Assembly (NCBI RefSeq): GCF_027580225.2
Contig: NC_073358.2
Location: 9,119,501 to 9,183,500, forward strand
Source: Misgurnus anguillicaudatus
Lineage: Eukaryota > Chordata > Actinopteri > Cypriniformes > Cobitidae
Direction of reading: 5' to 3'
Length of the DNA: 64,000 bases
Positions 1 through 10,489 of this stretch are shown here, piece after piece (the stretch's first letter is position 1; each line of letters starts with the position of its first letter). The translations under genes and the position numbers were made by a program. Below the pieces are notes generated by a model. The model was not told where the DNA came from, made no database searches, and saw only the letters and a list, made by a program, of their open reading frames with translations.

Positions 1-576
1 AATTAGTTTAAGCACACTTTCGGTTGTGTAGACGTAGTAACTATATCGTTACGCTAATCCGTAAACAAACACAAATTTCATAAGCAACACAATGTTTCCT
101 CAAAGTAGAATATCTGAATCCATCTCAATACAAACATATCGCGTACCTACCTTACCAAAATAAACAGTGCAACGACCCTTTCGGACCCTTTACCTCCTGC
201 AGCTGTCATGGTAAAGCAGTAAAGTTACTGATGTTAATTTGAGTTTTTGCTCTTTGCTGATCCAGGCAGTTTTTGCTGTTGTTGTTATAAAAGATGTCTT
301 TCGTTTTGTGCCTCCTGTGTAGGTTGTCAATTCAGCAGAAAAGTTTGCTGTTCTCGCTGTTTGCAGACAGGAGGTGAGCACACGTGAATGCGCCGATGTT
401 GTCTGCGTGTACTTGCTGCGCGGTGGGCATTCAAATTATGCTTACGTATGAGGGACAAAAAAGGAAATGTCCGTTCGGACCGAAATCTATGATTGGTTGA
501 ACATTTTTTTGGTCCTACGCCTTTCACAGTTGACATAAATTTCTACAAATACATTTAAACAACTTAACACAGTGTT
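1..576. other. Flank without recognised gene
   Basis: No protein family, RNA gene or clear repeat is recognised here. Short open frames exist on both strands but none carries a motif. The stretch runs up to the left terminus of the DIRS-like element at 577. Confidence 0.5.
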
Positions 577-755
577 CCCTTTCAATACGGTTCACTTCGC
601 ATTGCGTCAGTTTCTGACGCCATGGGGGGAAACTCCTGTTTAGTCCGCGATTGAAGCCCATTGGTAAACGTCTGCAAGAAACACAGACCAATGACGATTG
701 AGCCCTTATATAAGCACGGGATCAAGCGTCAAGAGCTCATTAATTTTCTCCTTCA
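577..755 (+). repeat. DIRS-like left inverted terminal repeat
   Basis: From GCATTGCGTCAG (about 600) inward it is inverted-complementary to the right end of the element, including the blocks GGGGGGAAACTCCTGTTT and AAGCGTCAAGAGCTCATTA. The outermost 22 bp or so (CCCTTTCAATACGGTTCACT) are not in the right repeat but are found complemented in the internal region at 5000-5023. Compared with the right repeat it lacks about 25 bp in the middle, just before the shared TTATATAAGCACGG block. Confidence 0.8.
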
Positions 756-825
756 GAGCGAACCTCTCGCTGCTCCGAAGAAGAAGAAGCCTTACTCGCC
801 GTCGACACAAGCCCTGCAGCGGAAC

Positions 826-934
826 CCAGGTCTAGCGTCTTCCCCTGCCGTTTTCCGGCTGAGAACCGAAGATAGCAGAATCCAGGTCTAGCGTCTTCCC
901 CTGTCGCTTTCCGGCTGAGAAGCGAAGATAGCAT
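826..934 (+). repeat. Two tandem 56-bp units inside the DIRS-like element
   Basis: The segment starting CCAGGTCTAGCGTCTTCCCC is repeated at a 56-bp spacing (826 and 882) with a few substitutions. It is a local duplication in the element's leader region with no coding meaning that I can see. Confidence 0.75.
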
Positions 935-1141
935 TCACTTGCCGTGGTACGAGCCCTGTGCAGCAGACACATGCCTGACGAGGTCTCCCCTGCGGCCGCC
1001 CTGTAGGATCAATATTTTTAATATAAGCTATAAGCTAAAAGAGCAGGCGCTGTTGTAATAGCGTCCAGCACAGCGGCTCGAGTGAGCCTCTCTGATATGA
1101 ATTTCCCCGAGCACATTACCGGTCTGGCACATCCCACGCCG

Positions 1142-1460
1142 AGACCGCTCTCTTATGCACGGTTATCCTATCGATGTTTTGTGCTCCCCCTGCTGTTCCT
1201 CTCTCGTGGAGACAAACAAATGGCGAGCCGTGAGACTAAGATGGATGCATAGACTAGTGCAAACGAGCTACCCCCCCCCGTGTTCTGTCACAACGCAACC
1301 GTCAGCCGCGAGATCTCTGGCACCCTCATATGAATTCGACTCATACGATGCATGGCTGTTCTATCCGTGTTACATGCCCCCCTCTGCTGTTCCTCTCTTG
1401 CTGAGATGAACAAGGGGCGGAGCTGTAGAACTAAGATAGATGCATAGGACAAGCAAACAC
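1142..1460 (+). repeat. Diverged direct duplication inside the DIRS-like element
   Basis: The block around 1170-1250 (CTGCTGTTCCTCTC, then a run ending GATGGATGCATAGAC) recurs at about 1370-1450 (CTGCTGTTCCTCTCTTGCTG, then AAGATAGATGCATAGGAC). The two copies are about 200 bp apart and clearly diverged. No protein is recognised. Confidence 0.55.
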
Positions 1461-3552
1461 GGGTGGGTCTGACCCCTGTTTTTCTGTCATAACACAGCCA
1501 TTCGTGCTCTACGCTCGGGAAGTCCCTCGCTCCTTCCCCCGCAGTAGCGAGGTCTCTTAGCGGCTTCTTAGAGTCAGCGCGCGGTCTTACGGCTCCTTGC
1601 CTCTAAGTGCAGCTGTCTAGTGTTCAACGATTACAGAGCTTCATGCCCCTCCCCTTCTGGAGCGGCGCGATCTCATTCGTCTGCTCGATAGGGCAAACAC
1701 GCCGCTATTGGAGCACCAAGAACACTTATTATAAGAGCCGGCCTGAGTCTGTCTCACTTCGGTAGAGCTCACTATGTTTGTCTGCCCTGTCATTTCTCTC
1801 TGGCTTAGACGGAATCAGAGGCAGAACAAATTTGTTTGATAATAGGCTGAGGCCCGAACACCTCCCCTTATTCAGTCCCGTCCTATATCAGTGCGCTGAA
1901 TATTGGTACATTTCTTATATACCCCGGTTTTTCTGCCCTTTTAATAAACAGCTAAACCGCGGGCATCACGGCAGACTTCCTTGCTGTATATAAGTTCAGT
2001 CTGACATCAAACCACCTAGACATATTGCTCTGCTGTGAGCCGCTCTGGTCACCGTCACTACAGAGGCTGGTGCACCTGAACGGCCAAGCTCTGGTCTTAC
2101 TCGCAGCATAGCTGTGTCGACAGAGAACAGACTGTCTTGGAGAAGAAGGGTTATGTCGCGCCTCGGCTGGACTGCCCTGAAATGTTTTTTTTGTGTGCTC
2201 TGTTTCCAGAAACATTCACATGTAATACTGTCGGTTATGCGACCTGTAGTGGCGAACGGTATTGAATTCCTCTCTAAGAGCAATTTCCGTGCCTACTATA
2301 CTGTGTATTGACACCCCACGGCTGTACAGTGTCTCTAAACACTTTTTTGCCTTACCGACAAGCAGTCAATATACGCACACATGGCCCGCCGTCCATAATT
2401 GTATTGACGCTCGCCGAAAACCCCCCTGTTTGGCGATCCACTCCAGGTACACCGGGCTGGATTCTAAACAATAATTCAGACGTTTCTCGCTTAAATTCAC
2501 TCGCAGCCCGCCTCAGTTTTTCCGCTACGATACTGACGGTGCAGGCGAGCACGGTCTTACGGCTGTTATTTTCTCTTCCCAGAGAGACGGCAGCCTCAGA
2601 CTTTTTCATGGCTCCAAGCGTTTGAATCGCGCCCTCTCCGGACGGCCACTCAAAAGCTTACAGCCAAGCGGTTTATGACGTTTTTTGGGCCATATGGCTG
2701 GTTTATATCAGTGGATCCGAAGATGCTCACACCTCCGCTCCGATACTCTGAGAAATTAAGGGTAATATCAACCTCAAGCGAGCTTGCTACCCGCCACAAT
2801 GAGTTTCGTTTATGACGCTCGGAAGCGAGCCTAACACCAGAGCGCGCTCACAGTCAGACGCGCGACATCTCGTTTAAGGCTGGCTCACGTACCCCCCTAA
2901 CAAGCCCCAGAAAGCTACCACTTCAGTTTGACTAAGCAAAGGTCCTGCCCCGAGCAGACGGCCGGGAAGCTTATGCTTTAAGTTACACACGGCTGCATGA
3001 AGTGCTATCGTTACGAGCTCGGCCAGCATCTGCTGTGGAATTGGTCACGCCTTGCGACGGCAATCAGCCTTCGGCGCGTGAAACGCACGTTTGTCTCATA
3101 TCAATAACCTTGTACTGTACATACAGTCCATTTAAGGGGATGATTTTAGCACTGCGGCACTCTCGACCGTGTTATTGTGATAACGCGGTTGAGCAAACTA
3201 CGGTGGTTTTCATTATTCACCGAGCCAGGTTGAGATCTCGCCCCCTGTACAAGCTGACGAGTGATACGCATCTCGTGCGTAAACCACCAAGGTGCAGACA
3301 TATTAACCCGTTACGACGGCCGTGTGGAGATTGCATCCGTGAGACACGACCTACGTGCCTTTTGACACGTTGACACGAGCTGCTAGGACCCCTCTCGCGA
3401 GGCGTCCTTATGCGAAGTCTGATCTATTTCTGTCCGGTGACAGTGAAAAGTCTAAACCCCCACGAATTGTGGTGTGGAACACTTTCTCCTCACTACAGAG
3501 GCTCGTGCACAGCGGCTCTCTCCCCCTACGCTATATCTATGTGGCGGCGATA

Positions 3553-3702
3553 ACAGCGAACCATGCTTTTACGGCCGACCATTCATTTAATTCACAAGCC
3601 TGTCATCTCTCAGATGCGGACGGCAGCGATACAGCGAACCACGCTTTTACGGCTGGCCATTCATTAATTCATAAGCCTGTCATTTCTCAGATGCGGACAG
3701 TG
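3553..3702 (+). repeat. Two tandem 78-bp units
   Basis: The segment beginning ACAGCGAACCATGCTTTTAC at 3553 recurs at 3631, and both units continue through a conserved CTCAGATGCGGACRG block. It lies upstream of the first recombinase remnant and is another local duplication in this element. Confidence 0.75.
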
Positions 3703-3802
3703 CCCGAGGCCCACGGTCCTGTATGACAGACACGTCTGACGTACATCAGACGATCAGCGTCACAGATCACTCACTAGCGCACCTGTCAATACAGGTTATT
3801 TA

Positions 3803-3996
3803 TGGATCGTTGAAGTTATCACCTCCCGTAACAATGATGCTCACTCGTGGTTAGTCTACTCCATGTATGGATTAGCTCCTTGGGCATGGTCTTAGAGGTT
3901 TCTCATTTGACATTTGTGACACGGCCGGCTGGTCCCCGCCATCCACGTTGTCAATTTTACAGCTTCAACATCCCTGCCTTGCGCACTACTGGGGTT
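3803..3996 (+). pseudogene. Tyrosine recombinase C-terminal remnant, copy 1
   Basis: Read in shifting frames, this stretch gives WIVEVIT (3803), then LRGFSFDICDTAGWSPPSTL, then QFYSFNIPALRT. The order and spacing match the C-terminal part of DIRS-type tyrosine recombinases: a W-I-x-E-x-I-T segment, a D-I-C-x-x-A-G-W segment, then F-Y carrying the presumed catalytic tyrosine. Frame changes and a stop break it. A match to an upstream piece of the same enzyme (YAKSDLFLSG, about 3410) hints that the remnant starts earlier. The homology is recalled from family knowledge, not searched. Confidence 0.65.
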
Positions 3997-4471
3997 TGTT
4001 GCATTAAAGGTGCGCCCGTAAATTGGGTACCCACCGTTACATTCATCATTCATATCTGTACACATTCACGGCGCATTCTGTGCACTGATTTATCTATGCG
4101 CATTCACAGTGCACTGAAGGGTGCGCACAATTTATTATCAGAACACATGATGGCGCGCTCTAGAATCTTGCCGGCCTGTGCACTATAACACTCTGATTCA
4201 TCTATATGCATTCACGATGTACTCAAGTGTTCACTTGTGCCCGTGCAATTTATGGTCAGCGCTTGGAAGCTCACCGACCTGTGCACTATAATATTACCTA
4301 CTGTATATGCATCCCCAATGCGCTCGAGGGCTCACCTGGGTTCACACTATTGTGGTATCTGTATAATCCCACGCTACGAACCGTTCTGCCGCATATTATA
4401 GTCAGATCAGCCGTTCGTAAGCCTTGCAGATCACTCACTAAGTATGCCGGTTACTACAGTGGCTATTTGGA

Positions 4472-4683
4472 TGGATCGCTGAAGCCATCACGCTGGCTCA
4501 CGCCTTCCTCAATAAGCTATGATGTTAGAACCCACTCTCGGCGAAGTTGGCTTCATCATGGACTTGGTTTACAGGAGTATCTATTCTTGATATCTGCAAC
4601 GCGGCCGGTCTTCGCCGTCTACGTTTGTCAGATTTTACAGCTTAGACCTCCCTGCCCTACGAGCGCAGGTTCTCTCGGCTTAA
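4472..4683 (+). pseudogene. Tyrosine recombinase C-terminal remnant, copy 2
   Basis: A second, better preserved copy of the same segment. WIAEAITLAH starts at 4472. After frame changes it reads LASSWTWFTGVSILDICNAA and then SSPSTFVRFYSLDLPALRA, ending in a natural TAA at 4681-4683. The tyrosine in VRFY is the expected nucleophile position of the family. Two bases appear lost between the DICNAAG and SSPSTF parts, removing the expected Trp and shifting frame. It lies 290 bp before the internal complementary region, as expected for the last frame of a DIRS element. The two copies indicate an internal duplication of roughly 670 bp. Confidence 0.75.
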
Positions 4684-4970
4684 CCATGCACTTTATGTGT
4701 ACATCGGGGTGCGCTTAGCGAGCTCACCAACGTGACTCTGGACTTACTTATTCTTGCACACCAGCGGCACGCTCTGTGATCTCGCCGTCTTGTGCTATGT
4801 AATGTGCTTCCCGGTGCGTTTAATACCCCACCGTATGCGCGTTAACATTTTATATGGTGCTTACACTTTTGCTTTAAAGCTGTGAATATGCTGGATATAG
4901 GGCCACATACAGTGTCTCTCCGGTAAGGCACCTCAGTCCGTTGTGTATGCACGGCGTGATGGGATTACGT

Positions 4971-5084
4971 TCCCCCATAGCGTCAGCAAGTGATGCAATG
5001 CGAAGTGAACCGTATTGAAAGGGATCGCTTAGGTTACTCACGTAACCCCGGATCCCTGAAATAACGGGAACGAAGCATTGCGTC
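4971..5084 (+). repeat. DIRS-like internal complementary region
   Basis: Positions 4971-5023 are the reverse complement of the element's left outer end (ending ACCGTATTGAAAGGG). Positions 5024-5084 are the reverse complement of its right outer end (starting ATCGCTTAGGTTACTCACGT). The abrupt junction at 5023/5024 is the circle-junction equivalent described for DIRS elements. This single feature separates the element from an ordinary foldback transposon. Confidence 0.85.
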
Positions 5085-5139
5085 TCTGGCCGTGCTACAA
5101 ACGTCTACGCAGCGAGTGTTATGGCTGAGCGCTTCAGTC

Positions 5140-5362
5140 GAATAATAATGAGCTCTTGACGCTTGATCCGTGCTTATATAAGGACGTATGCCATCCCGCG
5201 CACGGGCTCAAACGTCATTGGTCTGTATTTCTTACAGACGTTTACCAATAGGCTTCAATCGCGGAGTAAACAGGAGTTTCCCCCCATAGCCTCAGCAACT
5301 GACGCAATGCTTCGTTCCCGTTATTTCAGGGAACTTGGGGTTACGTGAGTAATCTAAGCGAT
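5140..5362 (-). repeat. DIRS-like right inverted terminal repeat
   Basis: Inverted copy of the left terminal repeat. Its inner block TGAGCTCTTGACGCTTGATC and the block GGAGTTTCCCCCCATAG match the left end in reverse. The outer roughly 60 bp (through TTACGTGAGTAATCTAAGCGAT) are absent from the left repeat but complemented at 5024-5084. Confidence 0.8.
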
Positions 5363-6379
5363 TGCTATCAGGATGTGAGGAGACTTTTAACCAGCATAAC
5401 TAAAAATGTTTCAGGATCAAATCTGTTACTTTACCTTTAAGTTTGTCATGAAAAATACAGTTTGTATAAAAATGTGTAAAATATACAAAGCTTTGCTGTA
5501 ATTAAAAATTTTTTAACTGCAAAGTTGTTTACATGTTTCCTGTATTTTTCCTGAGGTTTTCTGCCATTATTTACTGTAAAAACTAGTAGAATAAAGGATT
5601 TTTGCAGGTTTACAAGTGAGAGGTGAAGTGTTTTGGGCAGCACAGACAGATAGTTGAGACCACCGTGTCTGCATGTGACGTCTGCATAGACCACATGTTC
5701 GCTGAGCTGCCTGTCTGTCTGCTCTGTACATTAGAGACGCTTCGCTACACTTAAAGCTCAGTCAAACGCTCCTCTCAACCACAGATTTGTACGATAGACA
5801 TACTTCAGGAGATTTGCACAGTCTGGAGGTCAGAAGGAATGGTCGCTTATTTAAAAGTATAAAACTGTACCAGGCAAAGCAGCAAACGTACTAAATGTGT
5901 GTGTGTGTAACTCAGAGACTTTAAATGTTAAAAAAATCCTTTTGATGCATATTGGTTGGCTGGCAAATAACACGCAAAATTTTCCTTGTAGTCTAAACTA
6001 GTGAAATGCTCCTTGTGTGTCAGTGAAGCCCAATAAAAGTTTGTATTGTGGGCAAAAATAATTTATTGCACTGTAACTCGCTGTTCTTCTCCTGTCTAAT
6101 GCACCACACATGAATGCATTCACTATATTCACAATAAAAACAGCTTTTCTCACACGAGAGGCGTGTTGTTAGAGTCAAAACGTGCTGTGTCTGATCTGGA
6201 GCAATGAACTAACAATTAACAATAAATGTGCCTTTGTTGAAGTTTGGCACAGTGAGTCCTCACTGTGAATATTCATCTTGTAAATCAAGTTTAAAAATGA
6301 TTTCACATGCAACTAAAACCATAATTTGAATACATTTCACACACACCAAGCGTTGGGTCCAAAAGAGACGAACTTATAA
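5363..6379. other. Intergenic, nothing recognised
   Basis: AT-rich sequence with a short TG run near 5898. No coding motif, RNA gene or repeat family is recognised. Confidence 0.45.
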
Positions 6380-6545
6380 TTTAACCTATGCTGGGTTGTT
6401 TCAACCAAAAATGCTGGCTTGTTTTAACTCATTATTGGGTAGAATAAAAAATTGTCAGTCTTAATTTAACCCCACAGCTGGGTTTGTCCCGTTTTGACCC
6501 AATGCTGGGTTGAAAATAACCCAGCATTTTTGACAAAACTGGCTA
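6380..6545. repeat. Repeat rich in AACCCAGC / GCTGGGTT
   Basis: ATGCTGGGTTGTTTCAACC near the left edge is inverted against GGGTTGAAAATAACCCAGCA near 6520. Several further GCTGGGTT motifs lie between, giving a weak foldback. A related fragment occurs at 13250-13345. This motif style is common in teleost genomes and looks like a MITE derivative. Confidence 0.5.
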
Positions 6546-6731
6546 AATGTAGTGGTATGATGCTATTAAAAATAAACATTATAAAAGAAAAAGCTTTTGC
6601 ATAAACACTCAAAAGAGTTGAATCTAAAAAAGTGTATAATATTCATACACTTGTGACTTTAAAAAACATATAGTTATTTTTAAATCAATATATTTAATAA
6701 GCTACCCAGTCTTACAAAATTATTTACCTAT

Positions 6732-6918
6732 CACTGAAAAAATGATTTTTTTACGGTAAGTGATTGCAATCAATTTAATTAAGCTACATTTAAACAAAAA
6801 AAAGTAGGAATACAACACAAAACAAAACACTTTTGTTTAAATGTAGCTTAAATAAATTGATTGCAACCCCTTAGCTTAAAAAAAAATGAGTAAGTTGAAT
6901 GAATCATTTTTTTCAGTG
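6732..6918. mobile_element. Small palindromic MITE
   Basis: 187 bp with matching ends CACTGAAAAAATGATT and AATCATTTTTTTCAGTG. Inside is a long stem: AATCAATTTAATTAAGCTAC (about 6769) pairs with GTAGCTTAAATAAATTGATT (about 6843) around a loop of about 45 bp. No coding capacity. Superfamily unresolved. Confidence 0.7.
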
Positions 6919-8650
6919 TAATTTTTTGATTCTTTTTCGTGATACACTGTAAAAAGTTTTTCTGTGCCTTAGTAGATAAGTAAAATGTATAAAAAAATTC
7001 ATTCTTGTTTTTTTTATCAAAATTTGAGTTAAAATAACATAAAAAGATGAATAATTTGAGTAAATCTAAATGAGTAAATTCAGCTTCATTTTATCATGTA
7101 TAATCCACTTAAATTTGTAAGAAGGAAATTAACTTAATAATTTTGTGTTGAAACTACATGAATGATTTTAGTAAACATAGCTAACTAGGCAGTAGACTCG
7201 TAGTTCCCAGCATGCTTTGCATGGGACTGTATTTGGACAGTGAAATTTAAATTTAAACGCTATTTTATGTGTTTTTAACTAAAAAGAAAGACTTTTTAGT
7301 GTTTAATGTTTATTTATCTTCGAGATTTAGAAGAGTTTTTATTTCATCTTTGAGTTTTGTAGTTACCTTTGTTCAGAAGACTGGTGGTTGTGCATACACT
7401 GAAGTACGTCGCGCTTTATAGCTGCCCAAAACTAAACTGCACTCTAAAAAATGATGTGTTGGATTTACTTGGGGTATATGTGCACCATTTTTGCATCACA
7501 CTTTTTAAGTGTTCCCAACTTTGATAGTTTTGCTCGAGATTAACAAGAAAACCTTTGTTTTATGTACTTAAATTTTTAAGTAAAGAATGATGATGAACTC
7601 AAATATTTAGGTTCATATGACACATATTTTCTTGTTTATTTTAAGTAAATTTATTCCAAGTTGGGATTACTTAAAAAATGTGATGCAGAAATGGTGCATA
7701 TATATTTTGGGTAAATCCAACACATATTTTAGAGTGAAGTTGGAGCAATTTAGTATACCCAATTCAGCTAATCTGCATGTTTTGGACTGTGGGAGTGTAC
7801 ACAGAAAGGTCTCCTGAACAAAGTCTTTGTCTGACTTAGCTCTTGCTTGAATCAGACCTTTTTGCTGTGAGGAAACAATGATGCGCGCTAACCCACTATG
7901 TTGTCCTCTACACTGAACACACACTTCTCAATCATGGTAACAATGAACAAACATAATTTTTACAAAATAACTCTAAATACAACATATAACTAACATTAAC
8001 AACAACATAAATAAACCCAGCAAACATTAAAACAGTCATCTTCAGTAAATACTAACAAAAGAAGTGAACGTGTCGCAATGCATGCTGGGAACTATTCAGA
8101 CCACTGTTTTTTTTTTAAATTGCTTGTTCAGAATACTGAATTTGGCAAGTTGGGTAAACAAATTGGACAAAAACTTAAAACTCCAGTCAACAAATAATAT
8201 TTGTTAGCAGGATGATTATGCTTATTTCATTCAGTGAACACAAATTAATGAACTGATGCCCTTCAACAAGAAAAACTTAGTTTTTTGTTAAAAGAACATT
8301 TTGAAGTTGGATTTTTTACAGGGCATGTGCTTCACAAAATGGCTACGCCAGATGTCATAACTTTTGGTTGGAAAGGCATCATGGGAAATCATGTGGCTCT
8401 ATAGTTACTTAAAATGTTATGCTAGATTTACTTAATATTGATGCAATTGTTATAGTAGTTAGCATTACTTATGCTTTTTCATTTTATTTTTGGATACATT
8501 TAAGTTCACCTGGTAACTTAAATTTTTGTGTTACACATACTAAATATGTTAAGTAGAGGTTGAAAAGTAATAAATACTAAGTTTTTTGTGTTTAATCCAA
8601 TTACTTTCATAAGTTATGGTTGTTCAGCCAACGAATCGTTTTTTAGAGTG
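6919..8650. other. AT-rich intergenic mosaic of MITE pieces
   Basis: No host gene is recognised. Besides the element at 7440-7736, repeated terminal-like motifs occur: ACTGTAAAAAG near 6955, TTTTTTACAGGGC near 8316 and TTTTTTAGAGTGTG near 8640. This suggests several eroded inverted-repeat elements inserted into each other. Confidence 0.4.
7440..7736. mobile_element. MITE with about 65-bp inverted ends
   Basis: CACTCTAAAAAATGATGTGT opens the element and its complement closes it at 7736. The match extends inward through GTTGGATTTAC and TGCACCATTT on both arms. About 297 bp, no coding capacity. No clean target duplication is seen, so the superfamily is open. Confidence 0.7.
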
Positions 8651-8956
8651 TGGGAGAGCGCGTTGATTGAATAAACAATTCGCGCCCTCATCTCACAGAA
8701 AGATAACGTCTAAATCCATGTTTATGGAAACAACAACAAACCATAAAAAAGTTACCTGTACCAAGAAAATTTAATTAAACTGGGTAATACTAGAACTATA
8801 AGTTAACTCAACTTAATTTTATTGCATTTGTATTAAGTAATATTACAGTGTTTATTATACTTAAAAAAGGCTACAAGTTGACTCAATTTATAACATCAAA
8901 TGCAATCACTTGCCTCAATTTTTATAAGTTAGATTTATGTATTACTTTTTACAATG

Positions 8957-10133
8957 TACTGTCACAAAATTCCACGTTTTTTTGTGATCGTATCATGAAT
9001 TTCTGTTTATGTGTCATTGTCACGTATTGGTTACTCAACTGCTTTTTCCTATTTTCAAACCATTTTCGCTTCGGTTTAGGGTTAGATATGGTGTTTGCGT
9101 TAGGAGGTCACTTTAAGTATTTGTTTATACTATTTTTTCTGATTTCTTTTTTACATTTTCTAAATTTAAAACATTGTCACCTGGCATTAGGGTTAGAGTT
9201 GGGTTTGTGTAAGGATGTCATTTTAAGTAAATCTAACCCTAAACCGAAGCAACAATGGTAAGAAAATAGGACAAAACACTTGAGTAACCAATACGTGACA
9301 ATAGTCCCTTTCACACATACAGTCTTTACTGGTAATTTACTGGTAAATTGCAGTTAACAGATCATGTGTGAACAGAACCTTTCCGGTAAATCAGTGCTCC
9401 CAATTTACCAGTAAGACAGGTTGTAAGATTACCAGTAATTTACCGGTAAGCGCTATGTGTGAACGAAAATTATAGGATTACCGGCATTTAGAATGGACGA
9501 CGTCAGACCGTGCTGACAGCTTCGGGCCAATCATAGCGTTATAATACAGATGACGCGTTTACCCCCGCACTGTTTACGGACGTTTCCACACACATGCTGC
9601 TTGAAAGTTGAGCACACCTGAAGTTTATGTCCACATTTCTTCATCAAAGTTGTTTAAAACAGCTTACCGCCGAATTGCCGACGTCCTTAGCACGCCCTCT
9701 GTGAAGCCTAACGTGCAAACAGTAGTGTTGTTAAAAACGCATTTTCGGTTTGACGTCGTCTCATTCAATGTTGTTTGGTCATGAGCAACTTCGCGACTGT
9801 TTACCACAGACGTGAAAACAGCAAAATACGGACCGTGGATATGAACGACGTGGATTGTTTACAAATACAACACTGAGCTCGCTGCGTGCTACAGGTACTT
9901 CCGCTTTCTCAACGAATTTACCGGTATTTTGATACTGATGTGTGAATGATGTCTTACTGGTAAAATAACGGAACGCCACTGCGTGTGTGAACAGCACATT
10001 TTTGTATTTACTGGTAAATTCATTCTGGTAAATTCATGGTAATTTACCAGAATTACTGTGTGAAAGAGGCTAATGACACATAAACAGAAATTTGTTATAC
10101 GATCATGAAAAAACGCGGAAATTCGTGACAGTA
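8957..10133. mobile_element. Foldback element, family A copy 1 (interrupted)
   Basis: The left arm has GTCACAAAATTCCACG, then GTGTCATTGTCACGTATTGG and GGTTAGGGTTAG-like sequence. The right arm repeats these in reverse, ending CGCGGAAATTCGTGACAGT. The right arm is split by another element at 9303-10071. Two relatives lie at 18206-19299 and 25290-25690, sharing GTCGTGGCA-, GTATTGGTTACTCAACTG- and GGGGTTAG-type blocks. No transposase. Open frames across the arms are by-products of the palindrome. Confidence 0.7.
9303..10071. mobile_element. Nested MITE with AAT target duplication
   Basis: Ends AGTCCCTTTCACACA and TGTGTGAAAGAGGCT are inverted with two mismatches, flanked by AAT on each side (9300-9302, 10072-10074). 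The host palindrome gives the empty site: the intact left arm reads through TGTCATTGTCACG, so removing the insert plus one AAT restores perfect pairing. The interior has many GGTAAATT and TTTACCAG motifs. A 3-bp duplication fits PIF/Harbinger-type insertion, but no transposase is present. Confidence 0.75.
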
Positions 10134-10174
10134 TCACAATTTCGTGTGACTGGGCTGAAATAAACAATAGTTAA

Positions 10175-10481
10175 AGGGATAGTTTAGCCAAAAATAAAAA
10201 TTCTGTCATCGTTTACTCCCCATTATGTTGTTACAAACCTGCATACATTTCTTACAAAAAAAGAAGATATTTTGACCAATATTTGTAACCAAACCGCTTT
10301 TGAGCACCATTGACTTCCATAGTAGTATTTTTCCCTACTATGGAAGATAATGATGCTTCTCTTTCCTGCTTCATAACAAATATCTTCCTTTGTGTTAAGC
10401 AGAACAAAAAAATATATACAGGTTTGTAACAACATGAGGGTAAGTGATGACAGAATTCACATTTTTGAGTGAACTATCCCT
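10175..10481. mobile_element. TTAA-flanked foldback MITE
   Basis: TTAA at 10171-10174 and 10482-10485 flank AGGGATAGTTTAGCC and its inverted partner GTGAACTATCCCT. Most of the interior pairs as a hairpin (CATTGACTTCCATAGTAG opposite CTACTATGGAAG). TTAA targets are typical of piggyBac-mobilised elements. A relative lies at 53045-53636. Confidence 0.75.
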
Positions 10482-10489
10482 TTAATAAA

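Larger units (their letters stand above)
577..5362 (+). mobile_element. Decayed DIRS-like tyrosine-recombinase retroelement
   Basis: About 4.8 kb with the diagnostic DIRS layout. The left terminal repeat (577 to about 755) and right terminal repeat (about 5140-5362) are inverted copies, but each has its own unshared outer tail. An internal complementary region (4971-5084) contains the complement of the left tail fused to the complement of the right tail. Just before it lie two broken copies of a tyrosine-recombinase C-terminus. In this family that region templates replication through a circular intermediate, and integration uses the recombinase, without long target duplications. I see no intact gag, reverse transcriptase, RNase H or methyltransferase frame; the longest open frames are under 175 codons and not family-like. 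The copy is therefore a non-autonomous or dead derivative. It is GC-richer than the AT-rich flanks and contains several local duplications. Exact ends are inferred from the internal complementary region. Confidence 0.8.

Noticed and set aside
291..391. Possible first exon (ATG near 294, MSFVLCLLCRLS, donor GGAG|GTGAGC near 375)
   Set aside because: A signal-like start and a good donor, but no downstream exon or family match could be found before the DIRS-like element.
3002..4718. Series of 113-170-codon plus-strand open frames as host genes
   Set aside because: They fall inside the DIRS-like element, in shifting frames over recombinase remnants; no host protein features.
8848..9261. 137-codon open frame
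   Set aside because: Lies across the foldback family A arm; its mirror on the other arm gives similar artefactual frames.
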